DNA of 64,000 nt from Fulvia fulva (GCF_020509005.1 NC_063012.1:7874001-7938000); one strand, 5' to 3'. Shown: positions 1-12,151, counted from the first letter of the stretch. The notes: generated by a model not told the origin, from the letters alone. Translations and numbers: made by a program.

Positions 1-149
1 CATTTGGGAACGGGAAAATACTCTTGCACAGTCATAAACTTCATATCACATATCTATCATCCTGTCATTGATCATACATCGAAGGATCTCATTCCACAGC
101 GTCCTGCGCTGCTTGATATCATTAAACGATTCATAAGTCATGGGCAGCT

Positions 150-1076
150 TCAATATTTCCGCCCTCTTCGATCTTCGTAGTATTCGCCGTCGTTGCTGTA
201 CGACCTGTCTCGCATCTTGTTGGGCGGATTGCTATGCGACTTTTTCTTCTTGCTGTACTCGTGCCCGCCGAGTCCCCCGAGGATCGCACCGCCCAGTGTA
301 CCTATAAGGTATGTTAGCCCGATTGTCTCAAACGCAGGAGGCAAAAGCCATGAGCATCCTGTGTGTCTCAGGTCTCACATCAAGATTCACTCACCAAGCC
401 CGGGGAAGATTGCATCACCCAGTATAGCGCCTCCGCCAGCGCCCAAGAATGTGTTTACGCCAGATGATTTCTTGCGCTGTGTCGACGATTTGTCATGGTG
501 ATGCCTTCTGTGCCGGCTCCGGCTACGACTGCGACTTCGCGATCTTGAGCTGCCACGGTAGTAATCATCGCGATATGGCGAAGCCGAGGGTCTGTATCTG
601 GGTGTAGTCGATGGTCTTCGCCCGCTTGCATCTGCATTCCCGTTCCCAAACACTTGCTGCATTGCTGGAGAGCCAGCTAAGGGAAAGTAGCCGTGCGGCT
701 GCTGATACTGCGGTTGTTGTTGGCTGCTTTGAGGCGCATATGAACCAGACCCTGTGAAATCCGAGGCTTTGAACTGAGGTGTAGGCCTGCTGCTCTTCTC
801 CGGCGCATATCCTCCATTAGTTGGTGGTGGTCCGTTGGGTGGTGGTGGAGGATGCCAATACTGGTCGTTCGGCGGTGGTCTATGCTGTGGCGGAGGCTGT
901 GAATGTGGTCTGGGCGGCTCTGCGTATGCTGTGTACGGGGGAGGCGCATCGCTCATGGGATATGGTGGGTTCGGGTTGAGGTGGGTGTTGTTGCTGCTTG
1001 GCTGAGGGAAGGAGGGGCCCGGTGGTGGGCCTGAGGACTGCTGGCCACCAGGATTGTAGTAGTCGGCAGCAGCCAT
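150..1076 (-). CDS. Proline/SR-rich protein with C-terminal glycine zipper (hypothetical)
   Basis: Two exons, 1076-395 and 301-150, joined over a 93-nt intron (302-394) with GTGAGT donor, a GCTAAC branch site and a TTATAG acceptor; the splice completes a Gly codon and gives 277 residues. Residues 1-170 are low-complexity Pro/Gln/Gly/Tyr sequence. About 173-203 is an Arg-Ser repeat followed by a His/Lys-rich basic patch. The segment across the splice is a glycine zipper (GAGGGAILGDA.. then TLGGAILGGLGG), a small hydrophobic Gly-rich hairpin that may associate with membranes or self-associate. The C-terminus is charged (KKKK, then Asp/Arg/Tyr-rich). This layout recalls poorly characterised fungal SR/glycine-rich proteins, but no function can be assigned. 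It is transcribed divergently from the cyclophilin gene. Start: the only upstream ATG that opens the frame. Confidence 0.75.
302..394 (-). other. Intron of the glycine-zipper gene
   Basis: Donor GTGAGT at 394, acceptor TTATAG ending at 302, branch-site-like GCTAAC shortly before the acceptor. Splicing fuses the two halves of the glycine zipper in frame. Confidence 0.75.
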
Positions 1077-1817
1077 ATTGTGATTGCGGCTGAGTTATCG
1101 CTCGCTTGTCAGGATGTTGCTCGAGTCACTGTGGCAAAGCGTGAGAAGAATGCTTGAAGATGTTTCAGATGTGAGTAGAGAGGTAAGCGAGTGACGAGTG
1201 GACGGAGGGGAATCGCGCCAGGCGAGCAGAAGGCAGTGGAATGGAAAGGCAGCTGATGTAGTGTCGCATCAGTCAGCAACCGGTGTCCGCATCGCTCGCT
1301 ACATGTATATCACTCAGACGGCCGGCCTCAGTCGTTCGACTCACTCGTGACCATGGCTGATGGGTGCTAAGGTAGTAAAGCGTGTGCCGTTATGCTTTCG
1401 ACGTACGTCACACACCCGCGGACTCGATCTGCAGTGCGCCTTCACAGCCGCACCCGGCTGGCAGCGCCTGAGGCGGAATGTCGTGCAGCAGTGGTCGTTT
1501 GGACGGTCACGCAGGGTTCTGCAGTTTCTGCGATGCTGTTTTTGGTGATGGTACCTAGGTACTTCGCAGATGACCGATGGTGTGCAAATTGGGCAAGACC
1601 AAGAGCGTGAAGGACGATGACTGGATACGATGAGGCCGCTCTTGTGCGTGTGGCTGGGTCGATGAAGAAACGTGCAAGTACCACGCTCAGAGAACAGACG
1701 GTCACGTGGCCTGAACTTCCTTCACCTTGGTGGATTAGCACCGTGATGGCAGCAGCAGCCTGACTTCACCTCCATCTTGGGGCTGCATATACATGTACCC
1801 CTCCACGACCCTGCACT
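1077..1817. promoter_or_regulatory. Divergent intergenic region between the glycine-zipper gene and the cyclophilin gene
   Basis: This 741-bp non-coding stretch must hold both promoters because the two flanking genes point away from each other. No convincing coding frame, RNA gene or repeat is visible. The short frames in it have no recognisable domain. No specific promoter element is claimed. Confidence 0.5.
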
Positions 1818-2592
1818 ATGGCTCAGAACGTTCTGCTGGAGACATCTATGGGCGCAATCGTGGTCGAGCTGTACACCGATCATGCGCCCAAGACATGCCA
1901 AAACTTTTCCACTCTCGCGTCCAGGTATTTCACACCGTCTGCAAGACACTGCCGCGTGGCTTTCGAGCATGTCTGACACCTTTCTGTCTGGCAGGAGCTA
2001 CTATAATGGCACCATCTTCCATAGGATCATTCCCGACTTCATGATTCAAGGTTCGTGTCAGACATACCGAACACCGACACCATCCAAAGCGATACTAACT
2101 CTCGCTAGGTGGAGATCCAACCGGAACTGGTCGCGGTGGTGCATCCATCTATGGCAACAAGTTTGAGGATGAGATTCGAAGCGACCTCAAGGTATGTGCA
2201 ACGTGTTCAAGCCATCGTGCGCTTGAAACGTGCTTGAAGCACCCCTCTTTCCACATCATTTCAAGCACCAAACATCTTGAACAAAATGTCCACCACTGGC
2301 TTTTGATACGTTCCTACTGGGTCTGGCTAACAGGCCTCTGTCTGGGCAGCATACTGGAGCTGGCATTCTGAGCATGGCGAACAGCGGGCCCAACACCAAC
2401 GGATCACAGTTCTTCATAACTCTTGCGCCAACACCATGGCTGGACGGCAAGCACACAATCTTCGGAAGAGTGAAGAGCGGCATGAGGGTGGTGCAACGAA
2501 TGGGGCTAGTAAGAACGGGCGCTGAAGACCGACCAGAAGAGGAAGTCAAGATCGTCAGTGCCAGGATCCTACAGGCAGAAGATGGAGCCTAA
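1818..2592 (+). CDS. cyp1: Peptidyl-prolyl cis-trans isomerase, PPIL1-type cyclophilin
   Basis: Four exons: 1818-1924, 1995-2050, 2109-2191, 2350-2592; introns of 70, 58 and 158 nt all have GT..AG ends. The product is 162 residues, the usual size of PPIL1 (single-domain spliceosome-associated cyclophilin, about 166 residues). The cyclophilin core is complete: [13 protein letters not shown] (catalytic Arg46, Phe51, Gln54), the GTGRGG loop, [16 protein letters not shown] (Phe104), and PWLDGKH (Trp112, His117). Trp112 is the residue linked to cyclosporin binding. It catalyses proline isomerisation; PPIL1 orthologues work in the activated spliceosome, which is inferred here from family membership and the short N-terminus. 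No signal peptide. The stop lies 96 bp from the stop of the convergent dehydrogenase gene. Confidence 0.93.
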
Positions 2593-2688
2593 GACGCAAC
2601 TACTGGACGAATGTGCTTTCCGTGCTCGAGGACAGCATGTCTACATGCTATCGCCGATCTAAATACTACCACCCCGAGATCCCAGATA

Positions 2689-4547
2689 TCATAAAAGAGG
2701 ACCGTTCGGGTGAAGCAGGATCTTCGAGTATCCTTCGATACGCTTGTCGAACTTGTCGTACGCCATTGGCGCATCTTCCAAGCCAAGTTCGTGTGAGACG
2801 ACAAACGATGGCTTCGCACGGCCGCTGATGATCAGGTCCCTCAGGTAGCGGTTGTACGCCTTCACCTAAACAGAACGGTATTAGCCATAGCGAACACCAC
2901 GGGCCAGTGTCTCAGCAACTGCTAATGAGCTGGGGAACCCACATTGCACTGCCCTGTACCTAACGAAAGGCCTTTCTCGAACAGCTTGCCAAATGACAGA
3001 AGTATCTGACCCTTTCCACTCTTCTCGTCCGGGGCTCCAGGATCAGCTGGCACGTATAGACCAGGGATTCCTAAACCACCGCACGGTCTGGTGACCATTA
3101 TGAGCTGATCGAGAACGATGTTTGGCTGTTCTTTGCTGCCGTCCCTGTCAACGGCCTGATAACCAACGGCGTCTACAGCGCGATCGACCTGCAAGTGGAA
3201 GAACGACGTTAGTCTGCCTCTTGGAATGGTCATACGAGTATCGCCAGGTCACGTACCATATCACCATTCTTCTCGATGATTTGCTTCACTGGGTCGCTGT
3301 CTCGGAAGTTGATTGGTGTGCATCCGATCTTGGCGGCCTACCCGTGAGCACAGGAAATGTCAGCCGATGTCTTTCACCCTCTCCTTGGTGACAGTGAAAG
3401 CCGAACGTTGGCAAAGCACGCCCTCCTTAAGCGCCCGGCTTTCAGTGTCACCGAGGAGACCCTCACGATCTTCGCGGCTCCTGGCATCTTACCTGGTCCA
3501 GCCGCTCCTTGACCTGGTCAACCACGAACACTCTTGAAGCGCCCCGGATGACAGCCGAATATGCTGCCATGAGACCAACGGGTCCGGCGCCGAAGACTGC
3601 CACGCTCTCGCCAGGTTTGAATCCTGCCAGTACGAGGCCATGCCACCTAACAGCAAAGGGTCCAAGGTCAGCAGATGTCTCAGACACGAGAAGATATGCC
3701 TAGCACCCTTCAGGGGGCTTACCCGGTCGGGAATATATCCGCTAGCAACGCAAAGTCAGCCTCGTGCTCTGTTCCTGGTGGTAGCTTGAGACCGTTGAAG
3801 TCGGCGTATGGTACCCGGAGGTATTGTGCCTGGCCTCCTTGGTAAGGACCTGCATGCAAACAGAAGCGTGTTAGCCATGCTCGAGATTCAGGTGCCAGTG
3901 TCTGAGACTATGGTGTACATGGAGCGCATCGTGCACCGCATGTCTCGCGTGGATGGCCATAGTCTTGGCCACTGCTCGAGCTTGGTACTCTCCAGAGACT
4001 TACCCATAGCTACATAGCCGTAGGCCCCTCCAGCGAACCCCGGATTCACGCCGGTACAGAAGGCTGTCTTTCCTTCTTCGCAATTTCTGCAGCGGCCGTC
4101 TGCGACATTGAATGGAAGCACGATGCGATCACCCTCCTTCAGCACTATCCAGCGCATCAGCAGGCCATCCAAGCGCTGATCTCAGAAGCTTCCTGGCTGC
4201 CAGACTTACAGGTCACTCCGGAACCGACCTCGGTGATCACCTACACAGGAGAGCATTAGCCACACGCGAGCATCCGTGGCAGCGCCGCTATTCACCCCAA
4301 GATTCTCGTGGCCGAAAACGAGGCCTGACACCGCTGATGTCCTTCCCTCATACATGTGCAGGTCGCTACCGCAGATGCATGTCGTTGTAACCTTGATGAT
4401 AGCATCGTCTGGATGCTGGATCTTCGGCATATCAATCTCTTTCACGCTGAACGTGCGTTAGCAACGACCGCGAACGGCTGCCACGAACACGAACCTGACT
4501 TTGAAAGGTCCATCATAATGGAGAGCCTTCATCTTACCGCTCGACAT
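2689..4547 (-). CDS. Zinc-dependent MDR alcohol dehydrogenase, formaldehyde-dehydrogenase-like
   Basis: Nine exons: 4547-4495, 4446-4296, 4240-4210, 4144-4004, 3849-3723, 3646-3493, 3337-3257, 3188-2943, 2865-2689; all eight introns (48-155 nt) have GT..AG ends, and phases agree throughout, giving 386 residues. The N-terminal GroES-like domain has catalytic zinc ligands Cys43 (CICGSD), His64-Glu65 (GHEN) and Asp163 (LLADIFPTGWHG). The structural-zinc lobe has Cys97, Cys100 and Cys108, with Asp94 where many relatives have a first Cys. The Rossmann NAD(P) site is GAGPVG at 187-192. The ADPGAPDEKSG insertion and the QCNVKAYNRYL region resemble glutathione-independent formaldehyde dehydrogenases of bacteria and fungi, so it likely oxidises an aldehyde or alcohol in the cytosol; the substrate is unproven. 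Start: the Met 5 residues before the conserved MKAL; the frame is also open upstream. Confidence 0.9.
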
Positions 4548-5798
4548 GCTGGGTGGTCGGCCGTTCGATATATCGAATGTCTTCCGGGAAAGTGACACAG
4601 TAGTCAATGAGTGCGTGGGGATGTTCGTCCTTCGTGCTAGTCGGGGCAGAGAGAGCGGTGGTTCCCACACCATTGACCTCATGCGGGGTTGACTAGAGCT
4701 CGCGCTGGGAGCTGGCCTCGACGCGCAGACGCAATGCCATGCGTTGCGGGGTGACAGAGGCTAGATTGATGAGCCGCACGTCAGGCAGTTCGACGAAGCG
4801 CTTCATGACCCACTCGGTTGTACGCTCGCTGGCGATCCGCCTGAACGGGGCCTGACTGCAGCTTCTGGTATTTGCATGCTAGCTCCTAGCGGAATGATCG
4901 TTTGGCCTGCTATCGGAAAGCCAAGATCGTCTTGATCTGCATGGATCTGTTTGAGCTCCGGTGCATTTATGTTGCGTCGAGGTACGATATCCCATGTGCT
5001 ATCGTTATGCATGCAAGACTGCGGTCATCGACAACACGAGGACGAATCTTTGGGACACAACGCTCGAAGAATCTGGTATGCTTTGGTCGACTTGCGAACA
5101 CTACAGCATGGACTTATGAACCCTTCGGGCTTTCGAGGCCAGTGATCAAGGTAAGTTTCGACACTCTTTCACCAGGTCGGTTGAAGGTCAGAAGAGCCTT
5201 CAAGATCAGTGCTCTGCTGTCCAGCCAATCACTGTCATTCAATGCCCAAGGACTTCTTCAGAACTGTCGCAAAGCCTCCTTAGCCATGCTTCATATTAAC
5301 ATATTCCAATTGTATTAAACACCTTGAGCGAAGCCATTCCAGCAGCCAGCAGTTCGGGAAGCATGGGCGAACTGCCGACTGCATGATTTGCGGCCGAGCT
5401 CGCTGCCCATATCACCTAAAGCCAAGAAATTGCCACGTGGGAAGTCTTCCTTGCCCTGGCCGTTCCTGCTGCACAGGCACAGGCTCAAGGACGATATAAA
5501 CGAGCCTCCGGACACTGTTGGAGCATTACTTACCACACCAACAGAGCTACTTCCATAGCTCGAAGCTTAGACTGAATTGCGGGGTGCTCTCCTCGCCTTG
5601 GTGGCTCCTTGGACTCTAGCGGACGCAACTACGCCTCATTGTGTGGCCTGCGAGCTTTTGGTCATGGCTGTTCAGCTCAGCTAGGGATCCTAAGAGCGAG
5701 CTAGAGAAGCTCATACATAAGCGTAGGTGCATTCCGGCTTTTCTCTGCTCCATGAACCACACAAACCGATTTCCAAATTTATTTCGGATTTTACAACG
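4548..5798. other. Intergenic region, no gene recognised
   Basis: About 1.25 kb between the start of the dehydrogenase (minus) and the start of the hydrolase (plus), so it contains both promoters. Several short frames exist (for example 4902-5318 plus, 5315-5536 minus), but none has a recognisable domain, good splice continuation or conserved motif. No RNA gene seen. Confidence 0.5.
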
Positions 5799-6866
5799 AT
5801 GCCCTTTAGATTAGATCCAGCAATCGGTGCAGCGCTCGGTGCGTTGATGGGGCCAAGTCCCCCACCACCTCTACCGGTAAGAGTCTCAAAGGAACTAGCC
5901 TACTCTGACTAAACCCTCGAAAGGCCGGCGACGTGGAGAATCGACGAAAACAACTCGACGGCCTCTTCTCTGCCTTGACTCAGACTCTACCCTCCATCCC
6001 TGACGTCGAGACGAAGGACTTCCACGTCAAGGCCGAGGACGGCCATGATCTACTGCTGCGCTGGCTCACCAAGACCGGTGCTCAACCCCCAGGGTCTGCG
6101 ATCTTTTATAGCCACGGCGGCGGAATGATTGCCCTGCAGCTCAAGCACTACACCGAGATGCTGCGCCGTTACGTCTCACGCACAGGTGTTCCCTTTCTCG
6201 CCATCGAGTATCGTCTAGCTCCGGAGGTCAAAGCGCCAGTTCCGGTCACAGATGCATACGCTGGGCTTCGTTGGCTGCACGATCATGCAGCGGAGCTGGG
6301 TGTTGATCCCAAGAGGATAGCGATCATGGGAGATTCTGCTGGAGGTGGCATCACAGCCTCTCTTGCGCACTATGTCAAGCAGAAGGGTGGGCCACCGGTA
6401 GCCAAGCAGATTCTCATATATCCTATGCTCGATGACCGGAACACTAAGACTGATGAGAATATCGCTCCATTTCTGACGTGGAGTGTCGACGATAACATAA
6501 CGGGTGAGTAGCGCGGTCATCGTACTGTACAACAGAGCTGTGGCTGATCAACAACAATCTCCCACAGGCTGGCAAGCCCTCCTAGGTGATCGCATGGGCA
6601 AAGACAACGTCCAAGTGATAGAGGCAGCAGGTCGCATGAACCCAGCAGAGGCGCAAGGTTTGCCACCGGCGTACATAGACGTTGGCGAACTCGACTTGTT
6701 CCGTGACGAAGATCTCGAATACGCACGCAACCTCACCAAGGGCGGAGTCAGCGTCGAGTTCCACCTGGTCCCCGGGGCTCCGCATGCATTCGAAGCTTTT
6801 GCACCGAAAGCCGATGTCTCGCGCTTCGTTATGCAAAAGAGAGAGGAGGCCGTAAGCAGTGTCTGA
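5799..6866 (+). CDS. Alpha/beta hydrolase (hormone-sensitive-lipase / GDXG family)
   Basis: Three exons, 5799-5876, 5924-6503 and 6568-6866, with introns of 47 nt (branch-like TGACTAAA) and 64 nt, encode 318 residues. Family hallmarks: HGGG oxyanion motif at 90-93, nucleophile motif GDSAGG with Ser164, acid Asp262 in GELDLFRDE, and His292 in PGAPHAF. YRLAPE at 122-127 is typical of the same family. It should hydrolyse carboxylic esters, such as short-chain acyl esters or lactones; the substrate cannot be told. The first exon codes a Gly/Pro-rich leader, so the start depends on that intron call; without it the frame would begin near 5933. No clear signal peptide, so cytosolic action is likely. 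Its stop is 303 bp from the stop of MED15, in convergent orientation. Confidence 0.88.
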
Positions 6867-7169
6867 AAAAGCATGAAGAAGGCGAGGTGAAGGATCATGC
6901 AGCATATACGCTGTCGGCCGTTCGCACCTTTCATATCGGATCATGTCCATCGGGACTACTATCAACATGAACACAAGCCACCTTGGCCATGGATGGGTAT
7001 ATCTCATTCCGCTGTCCCATCAACGCCAGAACACCTTCGCTTCCGTTAAAAAGATTCGCCCCGCTCCCAAAAGTCAGGTTTGCTATCGCAAAGGATGGCA
7101 TGATTTCAGCTTCCCAACGCCAGTTCATAAACCACAACACATCGATAGCAGTCGTGTGAGACTGCGCCA
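6867..7169. other. Convergent 3' intergenic region
   Basis: 303 bp between the hydrolase and MED15 stops. It presumably holds both polyadenylation regions. No coding potential or structured terminator recognised. Confidence 0.4.
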
Positions 7170-10100
7170 TCACGACTGTCCCTGCTGCCCGGGCAATCTT
7201 CCCGCGTAGAAATCGTCCCAGATGTCAGCGACCGGAAGACTTAATATCTCCTGCGCCTTCCTCTTCTTTGCTTCAGCATTAGATGGCTCGCCTTCCTTCA
7301 CCTCTCCCTCGGCGTCATCCATAGGAATGTCGTCGTGATCCTTGAGCATGCCTTTGATCTGATGATAAATCGGGACGAGACTTTGTGGCGCACCTGTGAC
7401 GCCGTCGCCGAAGAGGTCATCATTCCAGGCTTCCATGTTCAAACAGAAGCGAACAGCATCACTCTGACTGATGTCACTGCTGCTGCTGCTCTGGGAGCCC
7501 TCGCTGGGAGTGAGATCAGGTGAAGAATCCGCGTCTTGCCAGCCCGGCCTCAGTTCGTAGAGGCCAGACATGGGCTCCGTCTCAACCCAACCTTCCTCGC
7601 ATGTATCGATGATGCGATTCCAGTCAACAGCAATGTCGAAGCCATAACTCAGTAATTCGTTGCCAAGCACGAACCAATCGGAGTCAGAGGCGTCCTTGTC
7701 GGTGTTGTTGGCCTCTTGGTCAGTCACTTCCGCGGGCATCATGATGTCCATCTTCTGCATCATGCCGTCGCGCAGGCTCTCATCCTTGGTCGCGTCCTTT
7801 TGTCTGTAATCAACATCGCCCGGCTTCTTCGTAGCCTTGTCCTTTGCATTCTGAGAGATGGCCTTGGGCGGCTGCTCTGACTTTTGCTTGCTAGGCTCAT
7901 CTTTGCGGACGGTCTGTGGTGTGGCAAAACGAGGCTTGCCCGCGAGAGGGCTGTTTGTGATGGCTGGCGCCAACATCTGTTTGGCGTTGCCATTAACATC
8001 AACTCCAAAAGTGGTTGCAGCATTGTCGAGCAGAAATTCTAGCGCATTGTCGATCTTTTGGTGGTGCGCTGATTCGTGGTCCCTCAGCTGATCTTCAGTG
8101 TCGAACCCCTTCAGGGACGCCTCACAGGTAGTGTCTGTGCAGCGGAACTTCTTTTGCTCCGCTTCCCTGTCGGGCTCTGCTTTGATTTGAGCCTGGGCTT
8201 TGCGAGTTTGATCAGGACTCTGTGCCTTGCCAGGAAGAGCAGCCATCCCTGCACCAGCTGCTGGACTACCCGCCTGCGCTGCTGGAGTAGACGCCTGGCT
8301 ACCATTGGGTTCAGTCTTCCGCTTCTTCGCGGGTGGAATCTTGAGCTTGTCGGTAGTGAGCTCATTCCTGCTGGGCTCATATTTGGGAACGCCGTGTGGA
8401 CTGGGCGCCGCTGCGCCCCATTCAAAAGTCTTGTTGTTGTCCGTGGGTGCGGGCGGCGCTTTGTTGTTGGAGGATGGCTTTCTTGCATGCGACTGCGAAG
8501 GAGTCCGCGCCATATTGGCAGGCTGAGCAGTCGGCTGGGGCTGGCGCGGCGGTCCTTTGACTTGTTGTGCATCGAGGGCTTCTTTCCTCTTCTTGATCTC
8601 GGTCATGTACCCAGCAACAAAGCGCTCCGTGTGGTACAACTGCTCTAGTGCAACGGTAGGCTGACCATCTCTGATGTTCTGTTTACCTTCGTCCCAGTTC
8701 TGTTGAACAATCACTCTGGCACGGATGATCTTCTTCAACATGTCGTCGTCGAAATTCAGTTGCATGGCCACGACGAGTGTCCTGTTCAGATCCTTGAGTG
8801 GATTCCAAAGCTTCTTCAGACTTGCCTTGATCTTCTCTTGTGTGGATGGATCGGTCTGAATGAAGGGGCCGCGATGGGTAGCAGCCGTAACTTCTTGCCA
8901 CAGTCTCTGGATCTTGGTCTGCATGTCATGGCTGCCAAATTGACCACTCTGTTGCTGAGATTGGCCTACCGACTGACCAGGGCGAGGTTGCTGGTTGCCA
9001 CCCGCACCTGCCTGCCCTTGTGCTTTTCGCAAATTCTCCATCTGCAGGTGCTGTTGCATGCGTTGCATCTTCTGGAGGTATGTCTGCTTTTGGTCATCTG
9101 TCATGTTCCTCATTGACTCCGCCAGGCGTGAAGCGCCAGATAGTGAAGGCTGTGGTTGGCTCCCTTGCATCGCTGGTACTGGTGCAGCGTTCTGCTGTAC
9201 AGGCTGGCTTGATAACTCGACCACATCACTATTCGCCTGTTGCGGTGGCTTTTGTTGGCTAGCAGCTCCTTGACCCGGCGCAGATTGTGGAGGACGCTGC
9301 TGGTTACCGTTAGGCATGCCAGCTTGAGGACCTACATTCATGTGACCCGGAAGACGTGGCGCTTGACCGGCTTGCATTGAAGTGTTCTGTCGCATTTGGC
9401 GCATCTTCTCGAGTTTCTGCCGGATCATTAACTGGCCAATCTGATCATCGGACATGTTTTGAGCCTGCGGTACTTTGCTTCGGAAAATCAGAATCTCTTG
9501 TGGCCCAGGCGGAGGAAATGGTGGTCTGGGCGGCACCTGGTTCACATCATTTGCAGCTCCTTGATTAGGAGGCTGCATCATTGGCGCAGGCGGAACCATT
9601 TGTGCTGGAGGTGCTGGCCGATCCGGGGCGGCCATTGCTTGCTGCAGGCCACCATTAATAGGCTGCTGTGGACCTGGGAAAGGTGTCTGCCCATTCTGGT
9701 GGATCATACGAGATGCCATGATGCCGTTGACTTGTTCCACGATCTGTTGGACTTCCTGGGGGCGTCCTTGAAACCATCGATTCTGTAACTCGGCGACTTT
9801 CTGAGCCGTCCCAGCAGGTAAGACGTTGGCGCTCTGCGCAATATGATTCTTCAAGGGTCCCCAGGTAGTTATGCCTTGCGGCACTGCAATACTGAGCTGT
9901 GTCAGGAGTTCTCTAGGGAAAGGTCTCTGCTCTATCAGCTGGGTCCTTAATCGTTGCGCCATGTTTTGTTGATGCTGCAAGCGCCGCATTTGTGCTTGTC
10001 CGTCCATTTGAACCTGGTTTGGCGGGGGCTGAGAGTTAAAGCCAGGTACGGCATTGCCCATCTGATGCTGCAACATGTTGGGCATCGGCTGATTAGCCTG

Positions 10101-12005
10101 TTGCGATTGTTGCTGCTGTTGATGTTGCTGATGCTGCAGTTGATGCTGCTGCTGTGCCGCGTTGTTAGGCATGCCGGGCATTCCGGGCGGTCTGTTACCC
10201 GCTCCAGGCGTCTTGAACTTTTCCAATACGGCTTGTATCTGGGCAGGAGGCATGCGGCTCAACTTTTCACGATGCTGTTCCGGAACCCTCTGCAGCAAAG
10301 CCATCACATGTGGTGGAAGGCTGGCAGGGCCATTTGGTCCTGGCTGCTGTTGAGGATTGTTCTGATTCACCATGCTTTGGTGATGTTGTGCAAGCTGGCT
10401 AACACCATTCATCGGTGTCGAAGGCATGGCCTGCTGCTGTTGCTGTCGGTTGGGTTGTGGCGTGCCAGGTGTCCCTTGCCCCGGTGGTACGATTGGCCGG
10501 TTTAGCATTGACATAGCTGGAGAATTGACCTGACCAGTGGCGTTCCCAGCAAAGGCGTTTGGTGTATGCAGTCCACCTGGTTGTCCTTGCAGCTGTGAGT
10601 GTCCTCGGACCATGGCATGTTGCTGAGCCTGTTGTTGTGCCATGAGCTGTTTCTGCATGCGCTCTCTGTTTTGAGCTTCATTCCGCTGCTGAAGATAATA
10701 TTGCATTTGAGCATTCTGGTTCGCGTTCTGGCCTTGATTCGCGCCATTCTGGTTCGCGAGCATTTGTGGGTTGATGTTTTGAGGCATGTTCATTTGATTG
10801 CCAAGTCCCATGTTGTTGTTGTTGTTGCTCGCCGGCACAACTTGCTCTCCAGACTCTTGTAGCTTGAGAGCATTCGCCTGCTGACCAAGAATTCCCGAGA
10901 AGTCGATGCCCGGTCCTTCGGCCTGAGAAGGTGGCCTCTGGGGTTGGTTGTTCACCATCTGCATGCCATTGTTCATACTGCCATTGTTCTGCTGCTGCTT
11001 TTGTGCCATCTGAGTCTGCGCGCGTGTCACCAACAGCCGCAGCAACGGGTCTTGGCCTTTACTTCGCATAAGCGCGCGTTGTTCTTCTGGCAGTGAATTT
11101 GCAAACTTTTCTCGTAGGGCACTCCTAGTATTCTCGTCCATCCGGGCGTACATGGTCTTGGCGGCCTCGACTGCTTGTTGTAGCATGGGATGTTGTTGTG
11201 GCTGCGGCCGCTGACCCATGTTCAAACCTTGTGATTGATTCGATTGACTGTTCACCTGACCGAGGCCTTGTGACTGCTGTTGATTTTGGAGATGCTGCGA
11301 TGACATCTGCAGCGCGGACGGGTCCATTGTCGCGGGCTGCTGCTGCTGTTGTTGTTGTGGCTGCATGGGTAAAGGTGACGGCTGCATCTGTCGCTGCAAC
11401 TGAGGTGGAAACACCGAGTTCTGCCCCGGTGTCCCATTCATCTGTCCGGTAGGGAAGCCCATATTGCCCATGCCGTTGTTTTGCATGTTTTGCATGTTCT
11501 GCATGCCATGCTGCATATTCATCATGTTTTGTGGCATCATGCCGCCGCCGCCGAGGTTCATGGTGGCCGCCTGCTGCTGTCGGCGGCTCTGGATTTCCTT
11601 CATCTTCTCATTCATCTTCTCGGTGTATTGCTCCTTGTTCTGCACTTGGGTCAAGACCCGTTTCTCCCATTCCTCGGCGATGTTGATGCAGCGGTTGACG
11701 TCGGTGTTGATTTGGCGGAGAGCGGTGACACTATGGAGAGATTAGTGAATGGGACAAAGAGCGCCATGGCTGGCGGTGAAGCGCGGGCCAACGTACAGTT
11801 GCATGATCCTGTTAGCACGCTCGCGCACATCGAAGGTGGCCTGCCAGCTCCCCTGCAGCGACGGGAGCCTGGCGCGTAGTCTGTCCATGATGGCGGCGTG
11901 GATCTGCTGCATAGGATTGCCCATTTGGGGTCGCTGCATACTCGCCATGGGATTTCCGCCGCTGGGGCCTGGCAGCCCGTTGGACATCATGTTCGCCTGC
12001 TCCAT
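7170..12005 (-). CDS. MED15: Mediator complex subunit 15 (MED15/Gal11-like), KIX domain and Q-rich
   Basis: Exon 1 is 12005-11797 and exon 2 is 11730-7170, with a 66-nt GT..AG intron (11731-11796) that splits a Leu codon inside the first domain; 1,589 residues. Residues about 25-115 (GNPMQQIHAAIMDRLRARLP onward) form a helical KIX-like activator-binding domain of the fungal MED15 type. Then come very long Gln/Asn/Pro/Met-rich tracts with poly-Gln runs, a conserved region near 990-1130 rich in charged helices (ending before a Pro-rich linker), and a C-terminal region containing a C2H2-like motif (Cys1267, Cys1272, His1288, His1292). MED15 sits in the Mediator tail and links activators to RNA polymerase II. 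Identity rests on the KIX-plus-Q-rich architecture; another Q-rich coactivator is the alternative. Nuclear. Confidence 0.78.
11731..11796 (-). other. MED15 intron
   Basis: Donor GTACGT at 11796 and acceptor CCATAG ending at 11731. It joins the two halves of the KIX-like domain in frame (CT plus T gives Leu). Without it the large frame would lack an ATG and its first helices. Confidence 0.8.
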
Positions 12006-12122
12006 TTCACAGCGACGGTGTCCGCACGGCTGCTTCGTTCGGGGTGCAGCAGGTCACTATCAGGGCCGGAAGCTGTCTGCACGACACTTGCTCGGTCGCG
12101 TACACGGTCATCCAGCGGAAGG

Positions 12123-12151
12123 TGGGTGTGGAGGTGGAGGTGGAGGTGGAT
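12123..12151 (+). repeat. GGAGGT hexanucleotide microsatellite
   Basis: Tandem GGAGGT/GGTGGA units lie just upstream of the MED15 start, on the transcribed strand as CCTCCA units. Probably 5' leader or promoter sequence. Confidence 0.7.

Noticed and set aside
4902..5318. 138-codon plus-strand frame in the intergenic region, with an overlapping minus-strand 69-codon frame
   Set aside because: No recognisable motif, no supporting splice pattern, no neighbour relationship; length is compatible with chance in GC-balanced DNA.
5315..5536. 73-codon minus-strand frame upstream of the hydrolase
   Set aside because: No domain recognised, start is weak and the frame has no continuation across plausible introns.
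8076..8648. 190-codon plus-strand frame
   Set aside because: Antisense shadow of the MED15 coding sequence; Leu/Arg-rich as expected from complementing Gln-rich codons.
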